Shown here: positions 1 to 6,988 of the stretch, in pieces | Numbering within the stretch: position 1 is the first letter of the stretch | Layout: each line of letters opens with the position of its first letter | Source: an uncultured Dialister sp. | GTDB lineage: Bacteria; Bacillota; Negativicutes; Veillonellales; Dialisteraceae | NCBI GenBank assembly: GCA_934216155.1 | Contig: CAKQBK010000001.1 | Coordinates: 1 to 64,000 of the forward strand | Direction: 5' to 3' | DNA: 64,000 nt | The notes under the pieces: generated by a model | Databases searched by the model: none | What the model was told of the DNA's origin: nothing | What the model saw: the letters and a program-made list of their open reading frames with translations, nothing else | Made by a program: the position numbers and the translations under genes

Positions 1-76
1 CCCTGAGAACCCTGAGAACCCTGAGAACCCTGAGAACCCTGAGAACCCTGAGAACCCTGAGAACCCTGAGAACCCT
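1..76. repeat. Tandem 9-nt array, unit CCCTGAGAA
   Basis: Eight perfect head-to-tail copies of CCCTGAGAA plus the start of a ninth run from the window edge to just past the 3' end of the DUF2922 gene. The same 9-nt rhythm (ACCTGAGAA, ACTTGAGCA, GGTTTCTCA) builds the arms of the long palindromic elements elsewhere in the window, so this is the most homogeneous member of that class. The array may continue to the left of the window. Confidence 0.95.
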
Positions 77-81
77 ACACT

Positions 82-288
82 TTATTCCAGTTCGGCTTCG
101 GTGGTGGTGGAGATGACGGCCTTTTTCAGTTCAGTCACAGCCACACCGCTTCGGGTGAGCAAGATGGGGATGAGCTTGGTCGCAGCGGCCTGGCATTCGG
201 CAAGGGTCAGGTCTTCTTTCGGATTGTCCAGGGAGACGGTCAGGTCAGATTTGCCTTCGGTTTTGAAAATCAGTTGCAGTGTTTTCAT
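82..288 (-). CDS. DUF2922 family small protein
   Basis: A 68-residue acidic protein beginning MKTLQLIFKTEGKSDLTVSL. Length, the start (aromatic-rich strand with K-x-L-x-L pattern) and the segment with regularly spaced leucines fit the DUF2922 family, whose members in Firmicutes occur next to DUF1659 and YvrJ proteins and near small sigma factors; the molecular function is unknown. The start at 288 has the ribosome binding site AAAGGA 9 bases upstream. It lies 126 bp downstream of the sigma factor gene in the same direction, and the spacer carries the promoter-like block at 361-402, so it is probably the first gene of its own transcript. I recognise the family from pattern only; a hypothetical protein of another small family cannot be excluded. 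Confidence 0.7.
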   Translation of the reverse strand: MKTLQLIFKTEGKSDLTVSLDNPKEDLTLAECQAAATKLIPILLTRSGVAVTELKKAVISTTTEAELE

Positions 289-360
289 AGTGAGTATCCT
301 TTCTGTAGAAAAATAGAAATATTCTGTGAGGGGTGCCGGCCGGCAGGTGTTTCATTTGCC

Positions 361-402
361 CCTCTATCTATATAAACGAAATAGGGGTGTCAAAAAACAA
401 CC
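361..402 (-). promoter_or_regulatory. Promoter-like block P1, duplicated at 1666-1707
   Basis: Read on the minus strand this block contains GGTTGTTTTTT (402-392), then at a fixed spacing of 18 bases a 24-base segment (384-361) ending GTTTATATAGATAGAGG that is identical to 1684-1707 on the plus strand. It lies between the sigma factor stop and the DUF2922 gene. The bipartite form with constant spacing is what is expected of an alternative-sigma promoter; that the intervening sigma factor reads it is inference. AGAGG followed closely by an ATG in both copies leaves translation initiation as another reading of the downstream half. Confidence 0.6.
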
Positions 403-414
403 ACTCATCAAAAT

Positions 415-1002
415 TTAATGTAATGAAATAGAGGCTTTGCGCAATGTTTCTAAGATGGTATGTTGATTTTTGTGTATTTTTCGATTGACAGTGCATAGCA
501 TTTTAGAAACAGATTGTTGACTCATTCCTGTTATGTGCATGATTTGAACGTTACTATTTCCTTGTACCCATAATTTAAAGACTTGCTTTTGTTTTTCCGT
601 CAATGGGAGAATCTTTATGATTGTATCCATGTCATCCAATTGGTTCGACGTAAAATCTATTTCATAAGAAGGTTCGTCTTGATCGTCTAAATTGGGAAGT
701 TCATGGGATTCTTTGTATTGCAATTGTCGCAGGATGTCATTTCGTGCCCAATAGATTTTTTTCTTGATATAGGAAGCAAAAGGGATATTCTCCAGGGGAA
801 TATAATGGACAGTGCTTTCTAAGAAGACAGCAATTAACTCTTGGCGTACGTCTTCAAAATCACTAGTAGCATAGGAATTGATGCTGGCCTTTATGATGAG
901 AGGCATGTATTTAGAGAGTAGTTTTTCTATAGCCGTGGAATCTCCTTTTTGCCAAGCTAGTATAAGGGAAATGTCTTTTTCATTGTTTTCTTTCTGGAAC
1001 AT
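415..1002 (-). CDS. Small sigma-70 family RNA polymerase sigma factor
   Basis: 195 residues. The N-terminal part (about 28-75) reads as sigma region 2, with a helix containing YMPLIIKAS and an acidic FEDVRQELIAVFLE segment. Region 4 is at about 130-175, LPLTEKQKQVFKLWVQG followed by a helix-turn-helix (NVQIMHITGMSQQSVSKML). There is no region 1 or 3, so it belongs with ECF-like or SigO/TcdR/UviA-sized factors that redirect RNA polymerase. The start at 1002 has GGAAAGG 8 bases upstream, and a perfect 14-bp palindrome (1018-1031, AGAGAGCGCTCTCT) lies just before it. It sits between two copies of one promoter-like block facing outward in the two directions, one towards DUF2922 and one towards a holin-lysozyme unit, which suggests these are its targets. 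Small sigma factors next to holins are known in toxin and bacteriocin loci (TcdR-TcdE, UviA-UviB); the parallel is inference. Confidence 0.8.
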   Translation of the reverse strand: MFQKENNEKDISLILAWQKGDSTAIEKLLSKYMPLIIKASINSYATSDFEDVRQELIAVFLESTVHYIPLENIPFASYIKKKIYWARNDILRQLQYKESHELPNLDDQDEPSYEIDFTSNQLDDMDTIIKILPLTEKQKQVFKLWVQGNSNVQIMHITGMSQQSVSKMLCTVNRKIHKNQHTILETLRKASISLH

Positions 1003-1665
1003 GGTGTGTACCTTTCCAGAGAGCGCTCTCTTCTTTTATTTCCGGATGGCTATAGCATATAGAATATAATGTGCGAACGCAAATTCGCTTACAGAGCATG
1101 TAAATGTCATTTTGAACGTTAGAAATTCTATAAATGAACAGCGTATATACTTATTTCTTCTTACAGAATCTCTAAGAAGAGAAATGATGATTAGAGGTGT
1201 TATAAGAAATATTTTTGAGAATTTTCGCTTTTGTAGAGATGTAAGTGACTCAAATTTCCTACCTTAGAAATGTCATTTATATCGATGTACTCAAGCCTTA
1301 ACAGTTATTTAAAACAAATAGACAATCCATTCATGTGACAAAAGACAATGGAGACTTCATCGTATCGTCATTTCTCCACTCTCCTACACATCCAGTTTCA
1401 TATCATGTGTTTCATTTCGTACAAATACAACCGGTCGAAATGACGATATAGAAAATACCGCTTTTCTTAACTTAGTATGTTTCAGGGAAAATAAGGTCCT
1501 ACGAACTTATCATTTCAATTTAATACCGATAGAACATAGATGGCATCGAATCAATCCTACATTTAACAGGCGGGAAGTTTGAGTAAGTGAGTAGTAGGCA
1601 GAATAGCACTGCAAATTGCTAACTGCCTACGGCGAGCGAAAATTAATCAAAATTTAATATTAAGC
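1003..1665. other. 660-bp gene-free AT-rich spacer
   Basis: No convincing coding sequence on either strand. It holds a palindrome upstream of the sigma gene (1018-1031), an 84-bp hairpin remnant at 1364-1447 described separately, and near 1588-1632 a weak run resembling the 7-nt arrays (GTGAGTA, GTAGGCA, then GCTAACT GCCTACG in the opposite sense). The sigma factor promoter must lie in the left part, but I cannot single one out. Confidence 0.5.
1364..1447. repeat. Short derivative of the TCATTTCGACC palindromic element
   Basis: The ends ATCGTCATTTC and GAAATGACGAT are perfect inverted repeats, and the right end carries CCGGTCGAAATGACG as in the full copies at 27181-27372 and 29982-30172. The interior is only about 60 bp against 150 bp in the full copies and keeps TCTCCAC, so this looks like an internally deleted copy. 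Confidence 0.65.
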
Positions 1666-1707
1666 GGTTGTTTTTTTGAGGGGCTATTTCGTTTATATAG
1701 ATAGAGG
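1666..1707 (+). promoter_or_regulatory. Promoter-like block P2 upstream of holin-lysin unit
   Basis: GGTTGTTTTTT at 1666-1676 and a 24-base segment at 1684-1707 match P1 (402-361, minus strand) exactly in the second half and in spacing. From here to the holin start there is a leader of about 420 nt. Conservation of both halves and their distance against otherwise unrelated flanks argues for a protein-recognised site, most simply a promoter used by the sigma factor encoded between the two copies. Confidence 0.6.
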
Positions 1708-2125
1708 ACCCAATGAATCCGGATCCGAAAATGAATCTGTCAATGGTCATCCAACATCCGCTAGGTACCAATCTTCGAAGAGGTGGTGGGGTGGTCAGAC
1801 GCAGACATCGTTTTTATAGATTCAAGTCCTCTAGACTCGAGTCACAACATCATAAAGAGCATGGGAATCCCAATCCAAATATTTCAGCTTCCGTACCGCA
1901 TCCGTGCTAGCGACCAGATCAAGAGCACCCCTCACTCTCTCGAGTGAGACCGGCAAAGCGCTGTCGCCGATCTAGCGTGGGGGTTCATAGGACTGATCTC
2001 TTAGGGAGAACCATGCTTTTTGTGCTGCATTTTTGTGACTAGTGACTGGTAGACTGGTGACTGGGATCACATTTTCCGAGTTCCGAGTCACGAGTCGCTA
2101 GCTACCCATTATTACGAAAGGGCAT
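1708..2125 (+). other. Long structured leader before the holin gene
   Basis: No gene with convincing coding features. Strong local hairpins are visible: CTCACTC-TCTC-GAGTGAG at 1931-1948, a CGGC/GCCG stem just after it, and ACCCC (1927) facing GGGGGT (1979). A 65-codon open frame from 1713 is Arg/His/Pro-rich without family resemblance and is not called as a gene. From 2035 to 2104 the spacer turns into 7-nt arrays (GTGACTA GTGACTG, then CCGAGTT CCGAGTC ACGAGTC). A regulatory leader or small RNA is possible. Confidence 0.4.
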
Positions 2126-2614
2126 GTGAATCCAATGATTGAACATATGAAAAATCTATTTCAACTTTTGCCTATCAAACTGGCCAGTGTGGCGGTGTTG
2201 ACTGGGTGGGAGAATCAGATATGGATGATGATGGCGTTTTTCTTGCTTGTTTTTATGGACTGCTTCACCCGCTGGCTGGCTATCAGTGGGCAGTGTCTCA
2301 AGGAAAGGGGCGTAGCACATCCGTCGCTTTGGGAGGAAATACAAGCCCTGGGGACAGCTCGGCGAGAGGGGAAAATCAATAGCAGCACCATGAAAAAGCG
2401 GGGGTTGGAAAAACTTCTGCTATATAACCTGTGTCTTATTACCGCAGGCATTACTGATTTCCTGATGGTGATTCCCCTGCTGGACGTGAAGCTGATGGAT
2501 CTCACTGTCAGTTACTTGGCTATGACAGAAACGTTGTCGATTCTGGAGAACTTGTCCGACGCAGGTGTGGCGTCTATGGGGGAATTGATTAGCAAAGTGG
2601 GCGGAAAGCAGTAG
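2126..2614 (+). CDS. Phage-type holin (toxin secretion / lysis holin family)
   Basis: 162 residues. Hydrophobic segments at about 13-48 (PIKLASVAVLTGWENQIWMMMAFFLLVFMDCF) and 98-128, separated by a charged stretch with KMK/KKRGLEK, match the TcdE/phage_holin_4 pattern: several membrane helices, a D-x-x-T/S-R motif after the first pair (DCFTRW) and a short polar C-terminus. Holins form membrane lesions that let a leaderless endolysin or toxin out of the cytoplasm. The start chosen is GTG 2126 (AAAGGG 5 bases upstream); ATG 2135 is an alternative. The stop codon lies inside a heptamer array that fills the 58 bp to the lysozyme gene, so the two are a two-gene unit. No phage structural genes are visible, so it may be a domesticated lysis or secretion cassette. 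Confidence 0.75.
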   Translation: MNPMIEHMKNLFQLLPIKLASVAVLTGWENQIWMMMAFFLLVFMDCFTRWLAISGQCLKERGVAHPSLWEEIQALGTARREGKINSSTMKKRGLEKLLLYNLCLITAGITDFLMVIPLLDVKLMDLTVSYLAMTETLSILENLSDAGVASMGELISKVGGKQ

Positions 2615-2659
2615 GCAGTTAGCAGTCAACCGTTAACCGTCAACCGTCAACTGTTTACA
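2611..2659 (+). repeat. Seven degenerate heptamers between holin and lysozyme genes
   Basis: GTAGGCA GTTAGCA GTCAACC GTTAACC GTCAACC GTCAACT GTTTACA: each unit is 7 nt, starts with GT, and the array contains the holin stop codon at its first unit and ends 2 bases before the AAGGAG of the lysozyme gene. The GTTAGCA and GTTAACC units recur at 57559-57605. Confidence 0.9.
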
Positions 2660-2672
2660 AAAGGAGAAATAT

Positions 2673-3278
2673 ATGATTTTTGGAATTGATGTATCGGAGC
2701 ACAATGGTGTGCTGGATTGGAAAGCCATCAAGGATTGGGGAATTTCTTTTGCTATCCTTCGGCTGGGTTATGGAAAAGGCCATTTGGATGGTCGGTTTTA
2801 TGAGAATATCAACGGCGCCTTGGCCGCAGGACTTAAAGTGGGGACGTACTACTACAGCTATGCCCTCACCGTAGAAGAGGCCAGGGACGAGGCGCGATTC
2901 ACCGCTTACGTGCTGAAAGATTGTGGTATCACGGCAGAACGGCTTCCCGTAGGGGCCTGGTTTGATATGGAAGACGCTGATGGTTGGAAAGAACGGCATG
3001 GCATGCCGGGAAATAAAACCATCACCGCTATGTGCGGGGCCTATATGAAAGAAATGAATCGGGAAGGGTACTTGAGCGGAATTTATGCTAATTATGACTG
3101 GCTCATCCATCGCATTGATCGAGATGCACTATCCCCATATACCTTCTACTGGTGTGCCCAGTGGGCGCCCCACTGCGACCTGCCGGGGACAGCCATTTGG
3201 CAATACACTGATCGGTTGGAAGTTTGCGGCCGGGTCTTTGACGGGAATTTACTTGTGAGTGAGAATTGGGGATTTTAA
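2673..3278 (+). CDS. GH25 lysozyme (endolysin)
   Basis: 201 residues covering a single glycoside hydrolase family 25 domain (Lys1/cellosyl type, N-acetylmuramidase that cuts MurNAc-GlcNAc in peptidoglycan). Family landmarks are present: GIDVSEHNG with Asp6, the catalytic FDMED motif with Asp98 and Glu100, GIYANYDWL, WCAQWAP and the terminal WQYTD...VFDGN with Asp190. There is no signal peptide and no cell-wall-binding repeat, so release should depend on the upstream holin. AAGGAG lies 8 bases before ATG 2673. Within 5 bases of the stop a 7-nt array begins. Confidence 0.92.
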   Translation: MIFGIDVSEHNGVLDWKAIKDWGISFAILRLGYGKGHLDGRFYENINGALAAGLKVGTYYYSYALTVEEARDEARFTAYVLKDCGITAERLPVGAWFDMEDADGWKERHGMPGNKTITAMCGAYMKEMNREGYLSGIYANYDWLIHRIDRDALSPYTFYWCAQWAPHCDLPGTAIWQYTDRLEVCGRVFDGNLLVSENWGF

Positions 3279-3835
3279 AGAAGTGAGGAATTAGGAGTGA
3301 GGAGTGAGGAGTGGCATTAGTCCCATAACGGATTGTCATACCGTTAGTGTTTTATACCGCTAGAGCGGCCCCCTCAGCCTTCGGCAGCTCCCCCGACAGG
3401 GGAGCCGAGACAGCGGTGTAAACTTACTTAGGGGCGCACAACTTATAAAGCGCCCCAATACCCCCTATGTTATTGCAATGCTATTAAGTTAAGCGAAATA
3501 TGCGATGATTTCTACTGATGCAAAGGTTACTCAGATTTCTCACGTTTCTCGAATGAGCTAATAACGCTAGCGTCTATTGGCACATTCGGAGAACCTGAGC
3601 AACCTGAGAACCCTTAGAAACTTGAGCAACCTGTCTCCAACAGCGGAATCATACCTACTAATGAAACCCCTTAACTTAACAGCATTGCTATGTTAGTGAG
3701 AATAATTTTCCCAGAGAGTACAGGTTACCGAGGCTGCTTACGTTTCTCAAATAAGCCAATAGACGTTGGTGGTATTATCTCATTTGGGAAACTTGAGCAA
3801 CCTGAGAATCCTGAGTAACCTAAGCAACTTGCTTT
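3279..3835. repeat. Spacer made of arrays, hairpins and a long palindrome
   Basis: In order: heptamer array AGTGAGG AATTAGG AGTGAGG AGTGAGG (3282-3314); a segment (3315-3465) with the hairpin CAGCTCCCCCGACAGGGGAGC and the GGGGCGCACAACTTATAAAGCGCCCC-type stem, repeated almost word for word at 59750-59893; the long palindrome 3475-3688; and a partial second palindrome at about 3720-3835 with GCTGCTTACG / GTAACCTAAGCAAC arms of 9-nt period. There is no coding sequence. Confidence 0.8.
3475..3688. repeat. LP1 long palindromic element, copy a
   Basis: Ends AATGCTATTAAGTTAAG and CTTAACTTAACAGCATT are inverted repeats; the inner arms are 9-nt-period runs (GGTTACTCA GATTTCTCA... against ...AACCTGAGC AACCTGAG) and the centre is a near-perfect palindrome around ACGCTAGCGT flanked by CGAATGAGC and GCACATTCG. 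It has no coding capacity and behaves like a MITE-type hairpin element. Other copies: 8124-8371, 26811-27038, 33588-33814, 34164-34391, and degenerate ones. Confidence 0.85.
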
Positions 3836-3837
3836 CA

Positions 3838-3883
3838 GACAAAAGGACGAGAGGAAATCCAGTGATTTCCTTTCGTCCTTTTT
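3838..3883 (+). terminator. Strong rho-independent terminator
   Basis: AAAGGACGAGAGGAAATC pairs across CAGT with GATTTCCTTTCGTCCTTTTT, a stem of about 17 bp with a U-tract. It separates the lysis region from the Fic gene and may also work in reverse, since the left side starts with a run of A. Confidence 0.85.
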
Positions 3884-4024
3884 GCTTGCAGAAGAGACCT
3901 TGTGGTACAATATAAAAAATACCTTTATTTGGGACCATGAAAATAAAGGTATTAGACGAATACCTTTATTGGATAAAGGTATTTTGTGAATACCTTTATT
4001 TTTAGGTATGAAAATAAAGGTATT
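3882..4024 (+). promoter_or_regulatory. Fic promoter with six-site operator array
   Basis: A promoter TTGCTT (3882) - 18 bp - TACAAT (3906) is followed by six copies of one 12-mer in alternating orientation: AATACCTTTATT at 3918, 3959 and 3989, and its inverse AATAAAGGTATT at 3942, 3972 (first base changed) and 4013. They form three inverted pairs covering the transcription start and 5' leader of the Fic gene. A second promoter (TTGTGA - 17 bp - TATGAA) may lie inside the array. This is a classic autoregulatory arrangement; the likely binder is the C-terminal winged helix of the Fic protein itself. Confidence 0.75.
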
Positions 4025-4049
4025 GAAAGGATAGGAAGGATGTAGCCCG

Positions 4050-5144
4050 ATGGACTATGATAAAAAAATAGCATATAATCAACTGCCACCGATTCCACCG
4101 GCGATTGATTTAGAAACTCGAAAAATACTAAAGAAAGTCAATACAGCCAATAAGGCTTTGGGCGAACTGAAAGGGTGGGGGCTGCACCAAAGCAATCCGT
4201 ACTTGCTGTTACAGACTATTTCCTTACAGGAAGCAAAAGCATCCAGTGAAATTGAAAATATTGTGACCACCAATGACGAATTGTATCAAGCATTTTCCTT
4301 GGAAAATACATTGCATATAAGCCCCGCAACGAAAGAAGTGCTTCATTACAAAGAAGCACTTTGGAAAGGATATGAACTGATTCGTAGCGGGCATCCCCTG
4401 TGTATTTCCGTATTTACTTCCATATTTCAAACCATAAAAAGTAGAAATGATGGAATTCGCACCATGCCTGGAACCGTATTGAAAAATACCATGGGCGATG
4501 TGGTATATACACCGCCAGATAATTATGAAGATATTTTGTATCTCCTGAGTAATTTAGAAAATTATATCAATATGCCTGAAGATGATATGGATCCACTGAT
4601 TCGGCTGGCACTTATCCATTATCAATTTGAATGTATTCATCCTTTTCCTGATGGAAATGGCAGAACAGGGCGAATCATCAATGTGCTTTACCTAGTGCAG
4701 GAAGGGCTTTTGTATTATCCCACATTATACCTTTCTGGGTATATTATTTCCCATAAAAACGATTATTATAAACTGCTCGCAGGTGTCACAGAAAGACAAG
4801 AGTGGGAACCGTGGATCTATTATATCTTGGATGCCATTGAACAGACCGCACTGCACACGTTGCAGATGCTGAAAGAAATTCGAGATGCCAAAGAACACCT
4901 GTCAGAAAAAATTAAAGAAAAATTGCCACAAGTGTATAGCAAAGAATTGATAGACCTGCTTTTCAATTATCCCTATTGCAAGATATCGTTCTTGGTAAGA
5001 GACAATATTGCCAAAACGCAGACTGCTTCCAAATATTTGAATGCATTAGCGGATATGGGCTATTTGCATCGAGTGAAAAGAGGCAGGGAAGTTTATTTCA
5101 TTAATGAAAACTTGCTGCGCATATTAACAAAACCACAAGTATAA
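4050..5144 (+). CDS. Fic family protein (AMP-transferase) with C-terminal winged helix
   Basis: 364 residues. The N-terminal inhibitory helix is visible as SSEIEN at 65-70, matching the class II S-x-x-x-E-N motif that blocks ATP binding; the Fic core signature HPFPDGNGRTGR starts at His197, with all catalytic residues intact. The C-terminal 80 residues (KEHLSEKIKEKLPQ... to TASKYLNALADMGYLHRV) read as a winged helix-turn-helix. Fic enzymes usually transfer AMP from ATP to hydroxyl groups of target proteins. The start ATG 4050 has GGAAGGA 9 bases upstream. It stands alone, with its own promoter and a striking operator array upstream; the next gene is 38 bp downstream. Targets are not predictable from sequence. 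Confidence 0.9.
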   Translation: MDYDKKIAYNQLPPIPPAIDLETRKILKKVNTANKALGELKGWGLHQSNPYLLLQTISLQEAKASSEIENIVTTNDELYQAFSLENTLHISPATKEVLHYKEALWKGYELIRSGHPLCISVFTSIFQTIKSRNDGIRTMPGTVLKNTMGDVVYTPPDNYEDILYLLSNLENYINMPEDDMDPLIRLALIHYQFECIHPFPDGNGRTGRIINVLYLVQEGLLYYPTLYLSGYIISHKNDYYKLLAGVTERQEWEPWIYYILDAIEQTALHTLQMLKEIRDAKEHLSEKIKEKLPQVYSKELIDLLFNYPYCKISFLVRDNIAKTQTASKYLNALADMGYLHRVKRGREVYFINENLLRILTKPQV

Positions 5145-5182
5145 ATTGTTTTTCCGATAGATTAAATCAAGGATACATCACT

Positions 5183-6181
5183 ATGCCAAAGAAATACAAA
5201 AATATCTTAATTATCAAGATGAGCTCTCTGGGAGACATCATTCACGCCCTGCCGTCGCTGTACGTGCTTCGGAAAGCCTATCCAGACGCGAAAATCACCT
5301 GGGCAGTACATCCTGCCTTTGCGGGAATTCTTCCGGGGAAGCCCTGGCTGGACGACATCTACCTGGTGGATCGGAAACGAATCAATAAGCCCTCTTACTG
5401 GTTGCAAGTCAGACGGGACCTGCACGCACGGCACTTTGACCTGGTCATCGACCTGCAGATGATTGCCAAGAGCGGACTCATTTCCTTTCTTTCCGGCGGG
5501 AAAACAAGAATTGGTTACAACGATGCTAGAGAAGGCAGTTTCCTTTTCAGCAAACCCGTCCCGGGGCCGCATAAACATAGTGATCACATCATCGAACAGC
5601 TCTTAGACGTGATGCGCTACTTGGGCTGCCCGGTGGATACCATCGAATTTCCCCTGCGAAACTTCGACCACGAAATGGAAACGGTTTCCTCCCTGCTCCA
5701 CAGTCACGACGTTCATGGCTCCTACGTGGTGCTGATTCCTGGCACGCGGGGAGATTATAAAAAATGGCCCATCGAGTACTGGGGCGAACTGGCGAAGAAG
5801 TTGGCTGATGACAAGATTACCACCGTCATTGCTGGCGCTAAAGGCGAAATGGACATGGGGAAAGCCATCAAAAAGCTGTCTCCCTCGCCTTATACGGTGA
5901 ACCTGATGGGAGAAACCAACCTGCTGGAACTGGCGGCATTGGAAAAAATGGCAGCCCTTCATATTTCCTGCGACACCGGTCCCCTCCACATCGCCAATGC
6001 GGTGCATACCCCCATCATTGCCCTCTTTGGACCGACCCCTTATGATCGAAATGGTCCCTATGGCAATACCAATAGCCATATCCTGCTAGCAGACCATGCG
6101 GGGACAGAAGAAAGCCAGATGAGCACACTGCCTGTGGAGAAAGTGTATCAGCAGGCAAAAGAAATTTTGGAAAAATCATAA
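5183..6181 (+). CDS. Heptosyltransferase I-like protein (GT9)
   Basis: 332 residues, length typical for WaaC/WaaF. The N-terminal IKMSSLGDIIHALP (11-24) is the ADP-heptose glycosyltransferase signature, and the C-terminal half has FGPTPYDRNGPYG and SCDTGPLHIANA, the conserved nucleotide-sugar site of GT9. It should add L-glycero-D-manno-heptose from the ADP-sugar to the inner LPS core at the cytoplasmic face. The GDIIHALP form is more like heptosyltransferase I (WaaC), which acts on Kdo. A terminator follows at once. The genes for making the donor lie 2-5 kb downstream. Confidence 0.88.
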   Translation: MPKKYKNILIIKMSSLGDIIHALPSLYVLRKAYPDAKITWAVHPAFAGILPGKPWLDDIYLVDRKRINKPSYWLQVRRDLHARHFDLVIDLQMIAKSGLISFLSGGKTRIGYNDAREGSFLFSKPVPGPHKHSDHIIEQLLDVMRYLGCPVDTIEFPLRNFDHEMETVSSLLHSHDVHGSYVVLIPGTRGDYKKWPIEYWGELAKKLADDKITTVIAGAKGEMDMGKAIKKLSPSPYTVNLMGETNLLELAALEKMAALHISCDTGPLHIANAVHTPIIALFGPTPYDRNGPYGNTNSHILLADHAGTEESQMSTLPVEKVYQQAKEILEKS

Positions 6182-6204
6182 TGTTCTCTTTGTGAGAAAT
6201 AGGG

Positions 6205-6245
6205 AAATACCTTGCATCAGATTATTGAGGCAAGGTATTTATTTT
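6205..6245 (+). terminator. Terminator after heptosyltransferase gene
   Basis: AAATACCTTGC and GCAAGGTATTT form an 11-bp stem with a 14-base loop, followed by ATTTT. The gene ends 24 bp earlier. Confidence 0.8.
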
Positions 6246-6988
6246 AGGCATAACTAGTGGCAGTTTGAATATTCATATGCCTGATATGTTAAGTTAGTGG
6301 CTGGTCAATAATCTATACGCTCGATATTTACTGAGTATATGCAATGAAATTTTGTCATGGAGATGCATAGAAATACGGGCTATACGCTAAATACCTTTGC
6401 ATTATAGGTTTAAGGTTTATGTTCCGAGTCCATCATCCACAAATGATAGATCCTGAAAACGTCATTGGTTTAAGGTTTAAATGCTGAATACCAAACCCTA
6501 AACCTTAAACCCTAAACCATTGCGATAAATAAATTTCAACAAAAGTGAATTAACAAGCAGTCACTAAGTTAAGAGAAATATGTGATGATAAAGGTTCTAA
6601 GGGGACTCAAGGTTCTAAAGGTCTCCGAATGAGATAATAACGCCAGCGTTCATTGGCTCATTCGAGAACCCTGAGAACCTTTTGTACCTTTAGCACCTTA
6701 AGGGACGTGGGCTTACTAGTGGAATCGTGCTTACTAATACAAATCCTTAATGTAATAACATTGCGATATTGACTGAATTATGTAGTGACATTTTGATATT
6801 CAAAGGCCGACTCATACGAGCTATCCGTCAAATATCTGTGCACTCACTGTTGATTGTTGTTGGGACCAAACAACCGACAACTAACAACCAACAACAATTT
6901 ACATTCAAAAAACTTTCTGCCTTGCCTTGACCATGCTATAATAAGATGAATTCAGAAGATTAATCATTCTCCCCATAGAAGGTATTTT
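6246..6988. repeat. Repeat-filled spacer between the two GT9 genes
   Basis: It contains a palindromic stretch with GTGGCTGGTCAATAATC and CATGGAGATGCATAG (6258-6400) shared with 9490-9720 and 21313-21540; heptamer arrays GGTTTAA GGTTTAT (6410, 6466) facing CCAAACC CTAAACC TTAAACC CTAAACC (6491-6518); a degenerate LP1 copy (about 6562-6772, arms AAGGTTCTA/GAACCCTGAGAAC); and a TTGTTG...CAACAA heptamer hairpin (6850-6897). There is no gene. A promoter for the next gene may be near 6925-6945 (TTGACC - TATAAT). Confidence 0.75.

Noticed and set aside
1721-1841. Cluster of BamHI, KpnI, XbaI and XhoI-type sites resembling a cloning polylinker
   Set aside because: The sites are spread over 120 bp with unrelated sequence between them and the flanks continue into window-typical arrays. 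Vector contamination is not supported, although it cannot be excluded by eye.
1713-1910. 65-codon open frame after promoter-like block P2
   Set aside because: Arg/His/Pro-rich, no recognisable family and lies in a hairpin-rich leader. AGAGG before its ATG is part of the duplicated block, so it is not evidence for translation on its own.
3525-3640. Repeat arrays as CRISPR
   Set aside because: Units are 7 or 9 nt, contiguous, degenerate and without unique spacers or cas genes.
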